DNA of 22,895 nt, taken from assembly GCA_003427395.1 (NCBI GenBank), contig BFEA01000592.1, positions 550,752-573,646 of the forward strand, written 5' to 3'. The notes below the pieces were generated by a model. The model ran no database searches. It was not told the DNA's origin and saw nothing but the letters and a program-made list of their open reading frames with translations. Source of the DNA: Chara braunii (lineage: Eukaryota > Streptophyta > Charophyceae > Charales > Characeae). The position numbers and the translations under genes were made by a program. Below, piece by piece: positions 1 through 10,373 of the stretch; positions within the stretch are counted from its first letter, which is position 1, and every line of letters starts with the position of its first letter.

Positions 1-45
<45 letters not shown>

Positions 46-250
46 CGGTGGTGGAGACCCCTTCCCCACCAATCAATCAATCAAACAATCAATCAATCAA
101 CGAAAAAAAAAAAATTGACGGAAGTAATCAATGAATCAATGAATCAATCATTTAATCAATCAATCATTCAATCAATCAAAGGCGGGGCGGGGCAACCTCG
201 CCCCCACCAATCAATCAATTAATCAATCAACGGAAAAAAAAATAAATCAA
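1..250. repeat. (AATC)n tetranucleotide array with C/G-rich inserts
   Basis: Near-perfect AATC repeats fill most of 1-250. They are interrupted by short tracts such as GTGGTGGAGACCCC near 46-60 and GGCGGGGCGGGGC near 181-193, each followed by a C-run ending in CCACC that leads back into the AATC phase. A-runs near 103-113 and 233-243 also interrupt the array. No coding potential is seen. Confidence 0.9.
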
Positions 251-299
251 TTTCGTTCAATTTCGCCCAAACCCCCCCATCCAAAAGTTGATCTTTTTC

Positions 300-545
300 A
301 GTTTTTTTTTGTGTGGTGGGGTGGGGCCGGGGATGCACCGCCACGTGGCGTCTTCCAAATATCGAAAGCTGCTCCCCTGCGGTCGCCACGTGGCTCCAAA
401 GCTGCGCATCCGCGCGGACGCGTCTGCGGGGTCAGCGGACTGGCCACGTCCGCGAACTTGGCCGCGAATGGCTGCCGCCAAGGGGGATTCGTAGTTCGAG
501 GATTTTCCGAACGCGCAAACATCAACAGAAAAATTTCCCAAAATT
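300..545. other. GC-rich, CpG-rich island between AT-rich flanks
   Basis: About 240 bp of strongly GC-rich sequence lies between AT-rich blocks on both sides. The short overlapping open frames on both strands look like products of GC content, because none has a recognisable domain. The segment holds three ACGT-core motifs. It could be a promoter fragment, a CpG island or a piece of foreign repeat; no adjacent gene is visible to decide. Confidence 0.5.
339..450. promoter_or_regulatory. Cluster of three G-box/ACGT-core motifs
   Basis: A perfect 12-bp palindrome CGCCACGTGGCG lies at 339-350, CGCCACGTGGC at 384-394, and GGCCACGTC at 442-450. CACGTG with flanking GC is the classic plant G-box bound by bZIP and bHLH factors. 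The sites are spaced about 45-58 bp apart. No gene start is evident within 1 kb on either side, so function is inferred only from motif content. Confidence 0.35.
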
Positions 546-1687
546 AAATAATCATTCTATAGTAAAATTACATTCTAAATTTTAAATTTTCATTCTATTT
601 TGAAAAATGTCATTCCAATTTTTAAAAAATTTTTCTTACTTGAAAACTTTCATTCCAAGAATTGGGTATCCCTTCCTATTTGATCTGCATGCTAGAGATG
701 GAATAAAAGTCTGGATGAGTTCATGAAATATTTTAATTGGACTGTCATTCTATGTAAGGATTTTAGTCATAAAGAGGTTAATCCAATCTAAATTAGAAGG
801 TATTTTTTACAATAGAATAAAAGTTTAATTAAGACATTTCATAAATTGATTCAGACTTTCATTCCATCTTGAACAAATAGATGTAGTTGGAAGGGAAAAC
901 TCATATTTAGACGAGAACTTATCAAATAAAACTAGAAACTTTAGAAATGGACGAACATTGGAATGATAATTTATAAATATGAAGGATTTTTTTTTAGTGG
1001 AATGTTTTTTCAACTTTCATTTCTCGTGGGATATTTTCTGTTCATATTCTCTCTTTCGTGAATACGTTCGCTTGAACATGGTTTCTCATACCTGGGCGAA
1101 TATATTATTTTTTATTGTTTGTTCTTATTTTTTTCCTATATTTTTATTTTAAATTCGTGTTTGGCTAAGAATTTCAAGGTGTCTCTGAGGCAAAAGTTGT
1201 TTGTATTCTTATTTTAAATGACATTTATTTTTTGATAAGGGTTTTATTGTTCAGTTCAAAAGTGATTTATAGTCCTATAAATTATTTTGTGCAGAGCTTG
1301 ACTTTTACCTAAGCGAGGAAACTGACTTATAGTCTTATAAATGAGTATTCACCATAACACGTTTTTTTTTACATCTTTTATGTTTGCCTTGTCATCCTTA
1401 AAAATTACCCTGTTTGAACTCTGTTTTTATGCCAATCTACTGAGAATGACTTATAGTCATACAAAAACATTTTATAAGGAAGAGTTTTCTTGCACATTTT
1501 GAGGAACGCCAGCCTTTTCACCTTATTTTTTGCCTTCTTTATCACAAAATGATTAAAAACGTTATTTTTTTGTGTAAAAAATAACAGTTTGACTTTTACT
1601 TTTTCATTATTTAAGAAATGGTAGGTTTTCTCCGATTGTGAGGTTTTCACAAATCCCCTGTTCTTACTGATTCGACACATAATTCAG
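546..1687. other. AT-rich stretch, no gene seen
   Basis: There is no ORF of note. Short recurrent strings occur: TTCATTCC-like words at about 590-660, 740-760 and 860, and TTATAGTC palindromes at 1266-1281, 1326-1341 and 1450-1465. The string GGCAAAAGTTGT followed by TTGTATTCTTATT at 1189-1213 is shared with the fold-back element at about 6002-6025, so part of this stretch belongs to that dispersed family. Confidence 0.5.
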
Positions 1688-3513
1688 GTGGTGTGGAGGA
1701 AAAATAAAACTGTTGGTGACTATTTGCACAACTTTCGATTTTTTGCTCGTCTGGACAACCTCTGTTGTTCATGTTCCTCTTCCGATTCTATCTTTCCTCG
1801 AGTCAACGGTCACGTTTCCTTCTGTATCAATGATGCTGACTTTCTTCCGGAGTGGACTAAGAACTTCAAGAATATCTTGCGTTCTTCGTCTACTAAGTCT
1901 GTCTTCCAACTTCAACAGCAAATTCTCTCTTCATTTCGTACTTTGAAGTTTTTTCCTTCGCTTGATGATGGTGCTCTCTCTAAGACCAGTTTGCTCGAAT
2001 GTTTCAACCTCGTTCATGGTTGTTCTTCTGATTGCATCGATGATATCGGTTGTATTAAGGAGAAGATTAATAGGTTGGTATGTACTCCTATTGACCACAG
2101 TCTTGGTGATTCGCTCGTTTGTTGTCCTACTATCTATCGGGAAGGTGTTCATACACTCTTCTTCAACAATCCCTCTTATTGTCGTTATCCGTCTGATGTT
2201 GAAACTACTATTCTTCGTTGCAAGCATGATTATCGTAAGACTGGGCTGCCTGTTGTTTCAAAATGGAGAACGTATGGATTCTTGGGATAGACATACTACA
2301 TCCCGAAGCATAAGGATGTCACTCGCTTGCGTCCTATCTGTCCTACATTTTCTAAAGGTGGCTATACTGGTAGTCAACGAATTTCACGAGTAGTAAATCT
2401 GTTGTTATGGAGTCTCCTGACACGTCTCCTTTTATATCTTCGCAGTACAAAGGACTTAATCCAGGAAGTTGGCCGTATTAATAAGGAGCTGAAATCTGAC
2501 GAAATGTTGGTGGGAGCGTCCTTAGATATACAAAAAAGGTTTTTAAACCTACCGCATCAATCTGTTTTGAAGGCCCTCGAATGGGTGGTTGACTTTTGGC
2601 GTGTTGAAAACTTCGATAAAGTGGCGATACAATCGAGAGGAAAGGGTGTGAGACTTACCGGGGGCAAGAAAGAAGATGGGGTGGCTATTTCTTCCTCTCA
2701 GTGCGGTGCTTGACTTCGTTCGTTTTGAACTTAGGAATACATTCTTTCTGGTTTCAAGGAAACTGCTAAAGCAAGTGGAAGGTATGCCAATGGAAAAATC
2801 TACAAGTTCAACTCTGGCCTGTTTATTGTGTGTGCATAATGAGTTTCAGATTCTTTCTTCTCTTGGGGCTGATTCACGTCTACTGCGTGGGTTTCGACTT
2901 GTTGAGGACGTATCGATTTTTGCTGTATGCAAACGAGGTTGTTCGATTTCACTCTATCAAGGTAAGCAGTTGTTGAAGGAATTTCATGGTTGCTATGATA
3001 ACAATCTGGTCTTCGAACAGACGAATAAGGAAGAGACCTTAGACTTTCTTGGATGTCTACTGAAGGTTGTCTACTAGGGTTGTCTACTGAAGGTTGTCTA
3101 CTGAAGATGTGCAACAGTGAGATTGAAATTGGTTGTGTTGCTTTGCATAAAAATCAGCGAGGACCTATTAATCAAAAACCTGTTTTTCAGAATTTGCAGG
3201 ATTTTTTTTCTTATTCTAGTAAGAGGCAAAAACTAGCCGTTATCTCTCTTTTCTTTATCGTGCGAAGTATTTCACTATTGTTGTAGGCGTCGAACTTCCC
3301 TTCTTGTTCACTCTCAAAGTAGAGCTATGGCTGCGTGGTTACCCTGATGATTACTTTGATTCGGCGTTGGTTAACTTTTCGATAAAAATGGCTGGATGTT
3401 GGGACTGTTGGATTCCAATTCTTACCAATTGGAGGCGCTGGTTCGTTTTAAGTAAGATGGGTGTCGTTTTTGTTCATGGGTCCGATGATAGCACCTTGGT
3501 TCATCAGATATAG
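1688..3513 (+). pseudogene. Degenerate reverse transcriptase of a retroelement
   Basis: The reading frame is split over at least four segments (1688-2290, about 2291-2713, 2676-3077, 3053-3513) by a stop at 2288-2290 and several frame changes. The remnants fit a reverse transcriptase in the expected order. There is a KHKDVTRLRPI segment (fingers, RPI motif) just after the first stop, then SLDIQKRF (the motif with the first catalytic Asp), then QVEGMPMEKSTSSTLACLL (the PMG..SP.LA motif with Gly changed to Glu). RLVEDVSIF follows (the catalytic xxDD box with its first Asp changed to Glu), then DFLG, and a C-terminal ELWLRGYP segment. The altered catalytic box and the breaks show it is dead. I could not assign the clade; a Penelope-like or other non-LTR element is possible. 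The start is unknown; the 1688 codon is GTG and follows TTCAG. Confidence 0.7.
3051..3105 (+). repeat. Four copies of a 13-14 bp unit inside the RT pseudogene
   Basis: The unit GGTTGTCTACTGAA is repeated at 3051-3064 (one mismatch), 3065-3077 (13 bp, ending CTAG), 3078-3091 and 3092-3105. It falls just after the DFLG motif of the RT remnant. It introduces an in-frame TAG and a phase change, so it is one of the lesions of that gene. Confidence 0.85.
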
Positions 3514-3665
3514 GATGTGGGAACTTATGTGGTTTGCAGGTTGCTCAGTTGGTACATATTTTTGGTTAGGATGTGGGAACTTTAGTGGACGTTGGCCTCA
3601 AACCTTTTACCTACTGGAAGTGAGTTTCTGAAGCAGCGACGAGTGTAGGATTCAAACTCTGTATC
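3512..3665 (+). repeat. Possible tRNA-derived SINE-like segment
   Basis: GCTCAGTTGGTACA at about 3543-3556 resembles the Pol III A box and D-loop of a tRNA. GGATTCAAACTC at about 3650 resembles a degenerate B box. The 15-bp string AGGATGTGGGAACTT occurs twice, at 3512 and 3568. The A-to-B distance of about 100 bp is longer than in a tRNA, so this is a weak call. A clearer relative with the same GTTGGTACA core lies at 14300-14460. Confidence 0.3.
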
Positions 3666-4167
3666 TCGCTGGAACTACGCCGAAATTGTCAGATGTTTCC
3701 GACACCTTAGGAATCGTCGGCTGCTAGACGTTTGACTGACGCTTCTGGGCCTAGACGGAACTACTACCTAGTCTCGCACAGATAAATAGTTTTAGGATTG
3801 TCCAGGCAACTAAGTGACATCAAACCCCTGATGAGTGATGGTGGGCGGCCAGCCAAAACAGGTAGGGTCAGTACGCCGCAAGAACTACAGTTCTTTGTTG
3901 ATCGTTCTTCATATGTATTTTTTTTATCAGCGTCACGTTCGGGTGAATCAATGATTTTTTACGATTTACTGTGCCTTTGTCTTTTATCTTATCTCTCCAT
4001 TTTCTTCTTTCATTTTTTCATCTCATCTTTTCCTTCTATTCTTTTTTTTCCCCGCGTACTTTTTTCTCTCTCTCTCTCTCTCTCCCTTCTCGGTTCAGTC
4101 TTCTCTTTTCTCTTTTCTTTTTTCTTTTCCTTTCCTTCTTGATTTCACTTCTGCTGCGACGTACGTC
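3666..4167. other. Non-coding stretch ending in a pyrimidine-rich tract
   Basis: No gene is seen. From about 3990 to 4140 the plus strand is almost pure C/T and includes a (TC)n run at about 4066-4084. Open frames here are low-complexity Ser/Leu/Phe translations of this tract. Confidence 0.6.
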
Positions 4168-4735
4168 TTGCGGTCATTGCTGACTTGGTCTGAACGAGTG
4201 TCCGACTGTTGCCATCAACATATATTCATTCACTCCTGTCCATTCCTTCCCTGTACCACTGCTGGTACCAGGCCAGTCCAGTCCAGTCCAGTCAGTCGGC
4301 TCGGGTATACCCCAACTGCAGTTTGTTTCGACATCATTCTTCATTTGCACACTTTGGAATACATGCGTGTTAAGTCTGCGTTGGAGTTGCGTTGTCCCTT
4401 CCAGCTCCATTTCCATCTCCCGCATCCTCATCTCTTCGTCTTGATCCTGACGGGCTGTCATCCCGGGGGGTCCGTCACACCTGTATCAGAGTGGGAACAT
4501 TCCTCGCTCCCACCCACTCCGTCCCGCAAGTGGGAAAAATGTCGTAATCCTGATAGCAGGATTTAAGCCTGTTTTCGACCATTTTCATAGCAAACAGAGG
4601 GGAAAACACTGCTCCGTGGAGAGAGTGACACATGGCGAAAAACGAGAGTACCGTCACAACACGTGCGCGCAAAGGTAACGGCCAAGACCGCCACGCGCCC
4701 CACTCGCGAATTATGTATATCAAGATCTGGGATGC
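4168..4735. other. Unassigned sequence, no convincing gene
   Basis: Short frames exist on both strands. One, on the minus strand at 4174-4461, begins with a charged methionine- and glutamate-rich segment (DQDEEMRMREMEMELE) that could be a coiled-coil scrap, but it has no known domain and no flanking support. GTCCA pentamers are tandemly repeated at about 4276-4295. Confidence 0.3.
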
Positions 4736-5188
4736 ATGCTGCACCAGGGTTTGAACCTGTGTAGCTGCTCGCACACGCCGGGGATTATTGAACCTTCTAC
4801 CCCCCCGCAACCGCCAACCGATCCCCTGATGCGGCACGCACCACCCCCGACCCCCTCAAATACACCCACCACCCTCTATCCCCCCGTCCACTGCAACACC
4901 CCGCAAGTGTTGCCACCAATCCATACACACCACCCCAATTGCCCCCACCCCCCCCAACTAACCATACGGCCCCTGTCCTCCTCGACAACACAACCCCTTT
5001 CAATACCCCACCCACAGTGGTTCGGGTTCCACCGCCGGAATCCCAACCGTGATTGGCAAGACCCTCTTCCCTTCGGCCACAACAGGCCAAATTCAACCCC
5101 AACCGTGGCGGTCATGGACTTGGCCCTGCGGCCCCGACCGCAGGCTGCAGCCATGGCCGACATGACCGCGGCAGCAGGGGTTACATAG
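4736..5188 (+). CDS. Doubtful proline-rich ORF, 150 aa, unknown
   Basis: I do not recognise this ORF. It starts at ATG 4736, and the first ~100 residues are very rich in Pro, Thr, His and Ser (for example PPQPPTDP and HHPNCPHPPQ). The last third is less biased. A second frame over 5040-5200 reads as Gly-, Arg- and Pro-rich, so the true frame is unsure. The DNA is C-rich on the plus strand, which by itself creates proline codons and keeps stops away. It could be a fragment of a Gag-like or cell-wall-like protein, or simply noncoding C-rich DNA. Confidence 0.2.
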   Translation: MLHQGLNLCSCSHTPGIIEPSTPPQPPTDPLMRHAPPPTPSNTPTTLYPPVHCNTPQVLPPIHTHHPNCPHPPQLTIRPLSSSTTQPLSIPHPQWFGFHRRNPNRDWQDPLPFGHNRPNSTPTVAVMDLALRPRPQAAAMADMTAAAGVT

Positions 5189-5332
5189 GTTTCATAGAAT
5201 TCAGACAAGTTGCGATCTTCATCTGAAACAAAACACGAAATGTGTTGTTGTCTATGGATGGTGATCGCCCACCACTACCGCCACGGTGCCATACCACCAC
5301 CGAAACACAGCACAAGCCTGGCGGAACGGGTC

Positions 5333-5354
5333 TTTTTTTTTTTTTTTTTTTTTT
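5333..5354 (-). repeat. Poly(T) tract (22 T)
   Basis: An uninterrupted T run lies immediately before the fold-back structure that follows. It may be the poly(A) tail of a minus-strand retrocopy, but no target-site duplication was found around it. Confidence 0.6.
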
Positions 5355-5377
5355 GCATTATTTGGTTTTGAATCAGA

Positions 5378-6151
5378 TACAAACGACAACGTACACGGGT
5401 TGCGCGTACACGCGTACCAAGAATATAAAAAACTACCGACCAAAAATAAATACATAAAGAAATTTGGGTTGCACGAGATATCTATACGCGGGTTGCACGT
5501 ACACACGTACACGTCTTCCTGTACGCGACACGTACGCGCGTACACGTACTCCCGTACATGGGAGTACGTAAAAAAAAAAAAAAACTTCGGAAACATCTAA
5601 AACAAAAGTATGTTATGGAAAATGATATTTCAAACAACCTTCGTTCAAGACTCATGGCAAACTTTTATACCAAACTCGAGTGAAAAATCAAAGATACAAA
5701 AAACAAATAAATTGAAATAAAAAGTAAAAAAAACTAGGAATAAAAACAGAAAATATAAAAACAAACTTTTGTAACAAATATGTGTTATGCATGATACAAG
5801 CAACTTTTGCCCGGGAGTCTTCCCTGAATTGCCAATGAAACTCGAGTAAGAAATTAAAAACTAAAAAAAAGGTAATATTTTCATAATAATTTAAAAACTA
5901 TTTTGCATTAGTGTTTTTTATTATTATTATTATTTTGAAGTTTTTTTTAAGGTATTTTATTTTTAAATCAAGCTTGGTTGGGAATTATGGTATGACTCCC
6001 GGGCAAAAGTTGTTTGTATTATTATTCTGCATAACATACTTTGTTTTCGGATTTGTTGGATTTTGTTCGTTTTTTTTTGTGTTTTTACGTACGCGTACGA
6101 GCGATTATGTGTTCATACGCGTACGCTGGAATGCATACGCGTATGGCATGC
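5378..6151. mobile_element. Fold-back/MITE-like element with GTACGCGTAC-rich ends
   Basis: The left part (5389-5569) is dense in GTACACG/CGTACGCG words and ends in a perfect hairpin at 5544-5569 (10-bp arms ACGTACTCCC, 6-nt loop) followed by 15 A. The right part (6086-6145) has TACGTACGCGTACG and the perfect palindrome CATACGCGTATG at 6134-6145, preceded by T-runs. Between them, CAACTTTTGCCCGGGAGTC at 5801-5819 is the exact reverse complement of 5994-6012. A diverged third copy begins near 5608. No transposase is encoded. Ends are approximate; the structure suggests a non-autonomous inverted-repeat element. Confidence 0.5.
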
Positions 6152-6899
6152 CACCCATAAATAAACAAATCATTTTTTATTTTATTTTTTATTGATTTTC
6201 TTTTGTGATGTTTTGGTTTTTCATTTATTTTTTACCAAAGAATAACCTTTTTCAGAAAGAAAAGGTTGTATGGTTTGGAAAATCCGGCAACCCTTTTTTT
6301 TATCGAGGAAAAATGATGAAAACCGGTGGTCGCAGTCATCTTGAGGTCGGCCGTAGCCGCGTCCCAAAGACGTACTAGGCAAACAACCAGATAGCCATGG
6401 ATGTAGGTCAGGGCAACTAGTGGCACGCTGCAGGTCCACTGCTCACCATGGGTGATACATAGGTAGTCAGAGTTGGAGTGGGGTTGCCGATGGGGGTCAG
6501 GCTAATGGTAGGAGTGAACATTTTGCAAGTAGTTGCACCCTTCTTTCCATCGTCGCCCACCCCCCATCATGTAGCAACAGTGACTATGACCAACACTTTC
6601 CTACATAAGACACACAACCCATTCACTCGCACACTCACACTCACATCAGTATTGGTCATAGACAACATTAGATTCGTAAAAACTAGAAAGAAAAAAAAGT
6701 CTGGTTTGCACAAAATTTCTTGAATGTTTTCAAAGAACGATTTTTTTGCGTCTTGCGAGAGCAAGATTATGCGTGGTGTAAATCCCCGAAAAATTTGAAA
6801 TAAAAATATTTTTTAAGAATCACTTGAAACGCCGAACAGGAAAGCACGTTTTTCCACCTAAAATAACCATCGTGCGAAGAACCGTTGAGTGAAAGATCA
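6152..6899. other. Unassigned intergenic DNA
   Basis: No gene, tRNA or clear repeat is recognised. The sequence is moderately AT-rich with short T- and A-runs. Small open frames on both strands overlap each other and lack domains. Confidence 0.5.
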
Positions 6900-7900
6900 G
6901 AATGTATAAATTTTTAGGTAACCTCGAAGACAATCTTTATAGTCCTTTAAGGTTGTTTTCTCCGAGCTTAGTTTTTTGCGTGTCCACACGAAAGGAAACA
7001 CACTTTTAACAGTAAGTGTTCTCTAGATGCCGTTTGAGAAGAACTTTTGGAACACCAACAATAGTTCATTTTATTGTTCTTTAAAGCAGTTTTGGATGAC
7101 ATCTCGTTTTCTGGTCTTCTTCCAAAATGAGTTTATAATCCTCTAAGACTATCTTTAACGAGCTCTGTTTTTCACCACTCTGCTACAAAACGATTGCAGT
7201 ATTCCGATTAGGTGTCGTTTTAGAATATTTTTTTATCTCACCAATAGTAGTTCGGTTTATAGTTCTATAGAGCAGTTTTAGGAGAAATCTGTATTCCGGA
7301 TATGTTCATTTGTCATTTGAAAGGACTAAGAAAGACTCCATCAACGTGATCTTACCATTTGCTTTTCAGGTCGTTTTCTAGTCTGAAAAATCGTGTCTGT
7401 GAAAGATAGAGTTTTTCGTCTCTCTTTCCGAATTCAAAATGGGTTTAGTCCTGTAAGACTGTCTTTGTTGAGCTCTGCCACTCGACTGACTAACACTTGC
7501 AATGTTATGATTAGGTAGTGTTTGAAATGTTATTAAGTAGTTTGTTTTTGAGTTTTTAAAGACACTGTTGGCGGATTTGTTTTTCAGAGTCGTTCTGTTG
7601 TTCTTTTCAAGTACTACAAAAAAGAACCACTCACAGGGTTTTATTGTTATTTTTTCATGTCATTTTGTATTCCTTTGAACGAGTTCTAACAAACCTAGAT
7701 TTTTTTTCTCTTATAGTCGTGCTGCAGAGTCGTTTTGTTGTTGTTTGAAAGTACTACAAAAAGGACCAGTGACAGGGTTCCGATGTTACCTCCTCATTAC
7801 GTTTTATAGTCCTTTGAACGAGTTCGAACAAACTCATACTTTTTGCCTCTTACAGTCCTGTTATAGGCAGAGGGTCCTCTTAATTAGTTATATCTAGACT
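6900..7900. repeat. Decayed tandem units in AT-rich DNA
   Basis: Two diverged copies starting about 7131 and 7441 share TTTAT/TTTAGTCCT.TAAGACT.TCTTT and GAGCTCTG, and each is followed later by GATTAGGT. A clearer pair with a 140-bp period starts CAGAGTCGTT at 7585 and 7725. Both of those copies share GTACTACAAAAA, ACAGGGTT and CCTTTGAACGAGTTC. The units carry the TTTATAGTCCTTTAA-type palindrome at 6936, 7132, 7256, 7443 and 7803. There is no coding potential. Confidence 0.6.
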
Positions 7901-7948
7901 TTTGAAGCCCTTTAAATTAAGTACAATCACTACCTCTACACCTTGTGT

Positions 7949-8320
7949 CTAGAAGAGTGGAAACGTTGATTGTCCGAGAAAGAAAATGATTCGTGTACAC
8001 TGTGAATGTGTTTGCAGTCACTATGCACGCAGTTACAAAGTACGCCACGATGAAGGCAGTCACTTTGTACACCGTCGCTGTGTTTTTCGTCGTGCAAATG
8101 CAGTCCCTGAAAAGGTGCACCTGTACATGATAACTGCGACTAGAAGAGTAAAAACATGAATATCTAAGCAACAAAATGATTTGTGTATGAGCGCAGTCAT
8201 TATGCACGCAGTCACAGTGTAGACAATGATTGTGTACGAAGTGATGATGTATGCAGTCAGAGTGACTGCACTGTCGTTGTGCTTTTAGTCCTACAAACGC
8301 AGTCAGTGAAAATATATTTT
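7949..8320. repeat. Two ~191-bp copies built of GCAGTCA short units
   Basis: CTAGAAGAGT..AAAC starts copies at 7949 and 8140. Both continue with an AAAATGATT.GTGTA segment and then run into repeated GCAGTCAC.ATGCACGCAGT words about 18-20 bp apart, ending near GCAGTC..TGAAAA. The long minus-strand frame across this region (Cys/His-rich) is a translation of the repeat rather than a gene. Confidence 0.65.
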
Positions 8321-8599
8321 CCTTTAGTTGTTTGGACTTCAAATTTTTTATTTTATTTTTTTGCCCTGTATCTGTTTTTTTTACGAACCTTTATGAGTTT
8401 GAAATGTTTCATTCTAGAATGATATTGATCTTCTCCTTAATGTTTACGATGTTCGTGGTTGTTTTGAAAGTAGACGTTGTAACACACGAAGATTTATGCT
8501 TATTTTATTTTGTTTTAAAAGACTAAAAAAAAATAACGTTTTAAAACTCACTTTCTGCAGTTCAGTACTGGGCGATTCTTGGTTATGATTGTTTGAATT

Positions 8600-8930
8600 T
8601 TTAAAACTTTAAAGATATGTTTATAAGACTATAAATCGGGCTACTCTCGAGAAACTATGTTCACCGTTCTTAGGACGTTTCGGGTCAGGACTGTGTTTTT
8701 TCTACGAAGTTTCAAAACTTTCGAGTCTTAATTTTTGGAACTTTAAATGAGTGTGTTCTCGAGGCGCAAAATTTCAAAAGTTTCGAATCTTTATTTATAG
8801 AACTATAAACGAGTGGGTTTTACTTGCAGTCTTTTCAAACCACGTTGTTTTCGATGTTTTGAGGTTCGCTTTGTTCTTCTAAGTTTATTCCATCGGCGGA
8901 CCGTTTTACAGGACTATAAATGAAATCACT
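8600..8930. repeat. Diverged ~62-bp tandem units with TATA-like palindromes
   Basis: TTTCAAAACTTTCGAGTCTT at 8710 is matched by TTTCAAAAGTTTCGAATCTT at 8772. Each is followed by GAACT.TAAA.GAGTG. Palindromes lie at 8620-8635 (TTTATAAGACTATAAA), 8794-8809 and 8905-8920. Confidence 0.55.
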
Positions 8931-10034
8931 AACTACCTGCAATTTGTTGCCCTCAGAACGCTAGAAGTCTTTGTGGGCTATGCCCTCATAATTTTTGCTT
9001 TGTTTAACGCTAGACGTGACTTTTCCAAAACTCCATAGTCGCTTTTGTATGCAGAGCCCTCACTTCAGTGCAAGTGATTCCTTCCCTTTCGGCCCAGTCA
9101 TTCCCGGGATTCGTCGTTAGCGACGTAGTTCACAGGAGTGGGAGTCTCAACTCTAAGTGTCTGTATCTTCTCATGTTTTAGCACAAGATTCATTCTCATT
9201 TTGTGCCTTTGGTGATCTCTCTTTGCCTCAAACCAGTGACGTAACCCTGTTCACAGTTCACAGGGTTCGTGAACAAGGGCCGGTCAACGGTCACGTGGGC
9301 CTTGAGGCAACTGTAGCTGGGTTACACCCCACCCCCCCAAAAAAAAAAGAAAAAACTTAAATAAAATATTGAAAAACAAAAAATACCGCTCTTTCGTGGT
9401 TTGCCCGTTCACGGGCGCAGGGCCATATGATGGGCCTGTCACGTTCAAGTGACCGGTGTCGGTCACGTTCACCGTGACGGCACTGCCTGAAACTTTACAT
9501 GGTCTAGCGGAAGATCCAATCCGATTTTGCTTCTGGCGAGCTCACCAGGACTCCAGGAGTGTCCCTCTCTGCAGTGGAAAACTTCAAGGTCAAGGGCATA
9601 TGGCCAAGTTTCCCATGGCCGGGACAGGCGCAACAGCCAAAGTTGAGGGCATTTCGTCATGCCCCCTGTGTTTTAGGGGTATCTGACGAAATATCCCAAC
9701 TTTTAGCACCATTTCAACAAATTTCCCGAAAAACAGAAAAAAGTGCTGCCATCCTATGGGACGTCACCGACGGCCAGGCGATGTCCCATAGATGTCCCAC
9801 ATATGTTTTCTGTGGACATTTTACTGTGCTCGTGTGCTAGTGGAACCGTGCCGGGGCTCGCTTCCGACCGTTCTTGGTCGTACGAACTGAGCTGACAGAC
9901 GGTCAACGGCGGGCCCGTTTCGGCGTGACTCTTGTGAGAGATTAAAAGCGGGAGAGGATTGCATTTGGAGATATTGGACTTGGGTTGACGCTGGCAGCTC
10001 GTGTTTGGCAGCGGGCGGGGTAGAGCGCAAATGC
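8931..10034. other. Unassigned intergenic DNA
   Basis: No gene is supported. Local inverted strings occur: GTGACCGGTGTCGGTCAC near 9451, and CTATGGGAC/GTCCCATAG arms about 20 bp apart near 9754-9792. Several overlapping short ORFs on both strands have no domain. Confidence 0.5.
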
Positions 10035-10270
10035 CGTGGGTGGAAGTGCAGGGCAATTGACTGCGCGCGGAATGCGGCGGAACGCAATTGACTGCACGCG
10101 GAAGTGTAGTGCAATCGACTGCGGGCGGAGGTGCAGCGCAATTGAGTCATTAGCTACCTGCGGAAGCGCAGGGCAATTGGGGCAGGCGGAAGTGTAGCGT
10201 TTAACACCGGGCGGAGGGGCAGCGGCATTTTCAGCCGTCAGAAGTGCAGCGCAATCGACTGCCGAAGGCA
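10035..10270. repeat. Minisatellite of ~27-bp GCGGAAGTGCAGCGCAATTG units
   Basis: About eight imperfect units follow the pattern (G/C)GCGGAAGTG.AG.GCAAT(T/C)GACTGC, with insertions in some units. The array ends about 245 bp upstream of the first ATG of the fasciclin-like gene. Minus-strand frames through it are repeat translations. Confidence 0.75.
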
Positions 10271-10373
10271 GTGCCACACATAAGTCTAACTTAGGGTGAG
10301 AGCGGGGAAGCGCGAGTTGGCAGAAAGAGGACCAGAAACCATAGCACCATTGTCGGTGAGAGAAGGGGATCCC

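Noticed and set aside
4481-4495. TATCAGAGTGGG resembling a tRNA-Met primer binding site of an LTR element
   Set aside because: Only a partial match, with no LTR pair or pol gene nearby in the right direction.
4741-4765. GGTTTGAACCTG resembling a Pol III B box
   Set aside because: No A box at tRNA spacing on either strand; the string is a near-palindrome and fits by chance.
7917-8342. 141-codon Cys/His-rich minus-strand ORF
   Set aside because: The pattern is produced by the GCAGTCA minisatellite; there is no zinc-finger spacing.
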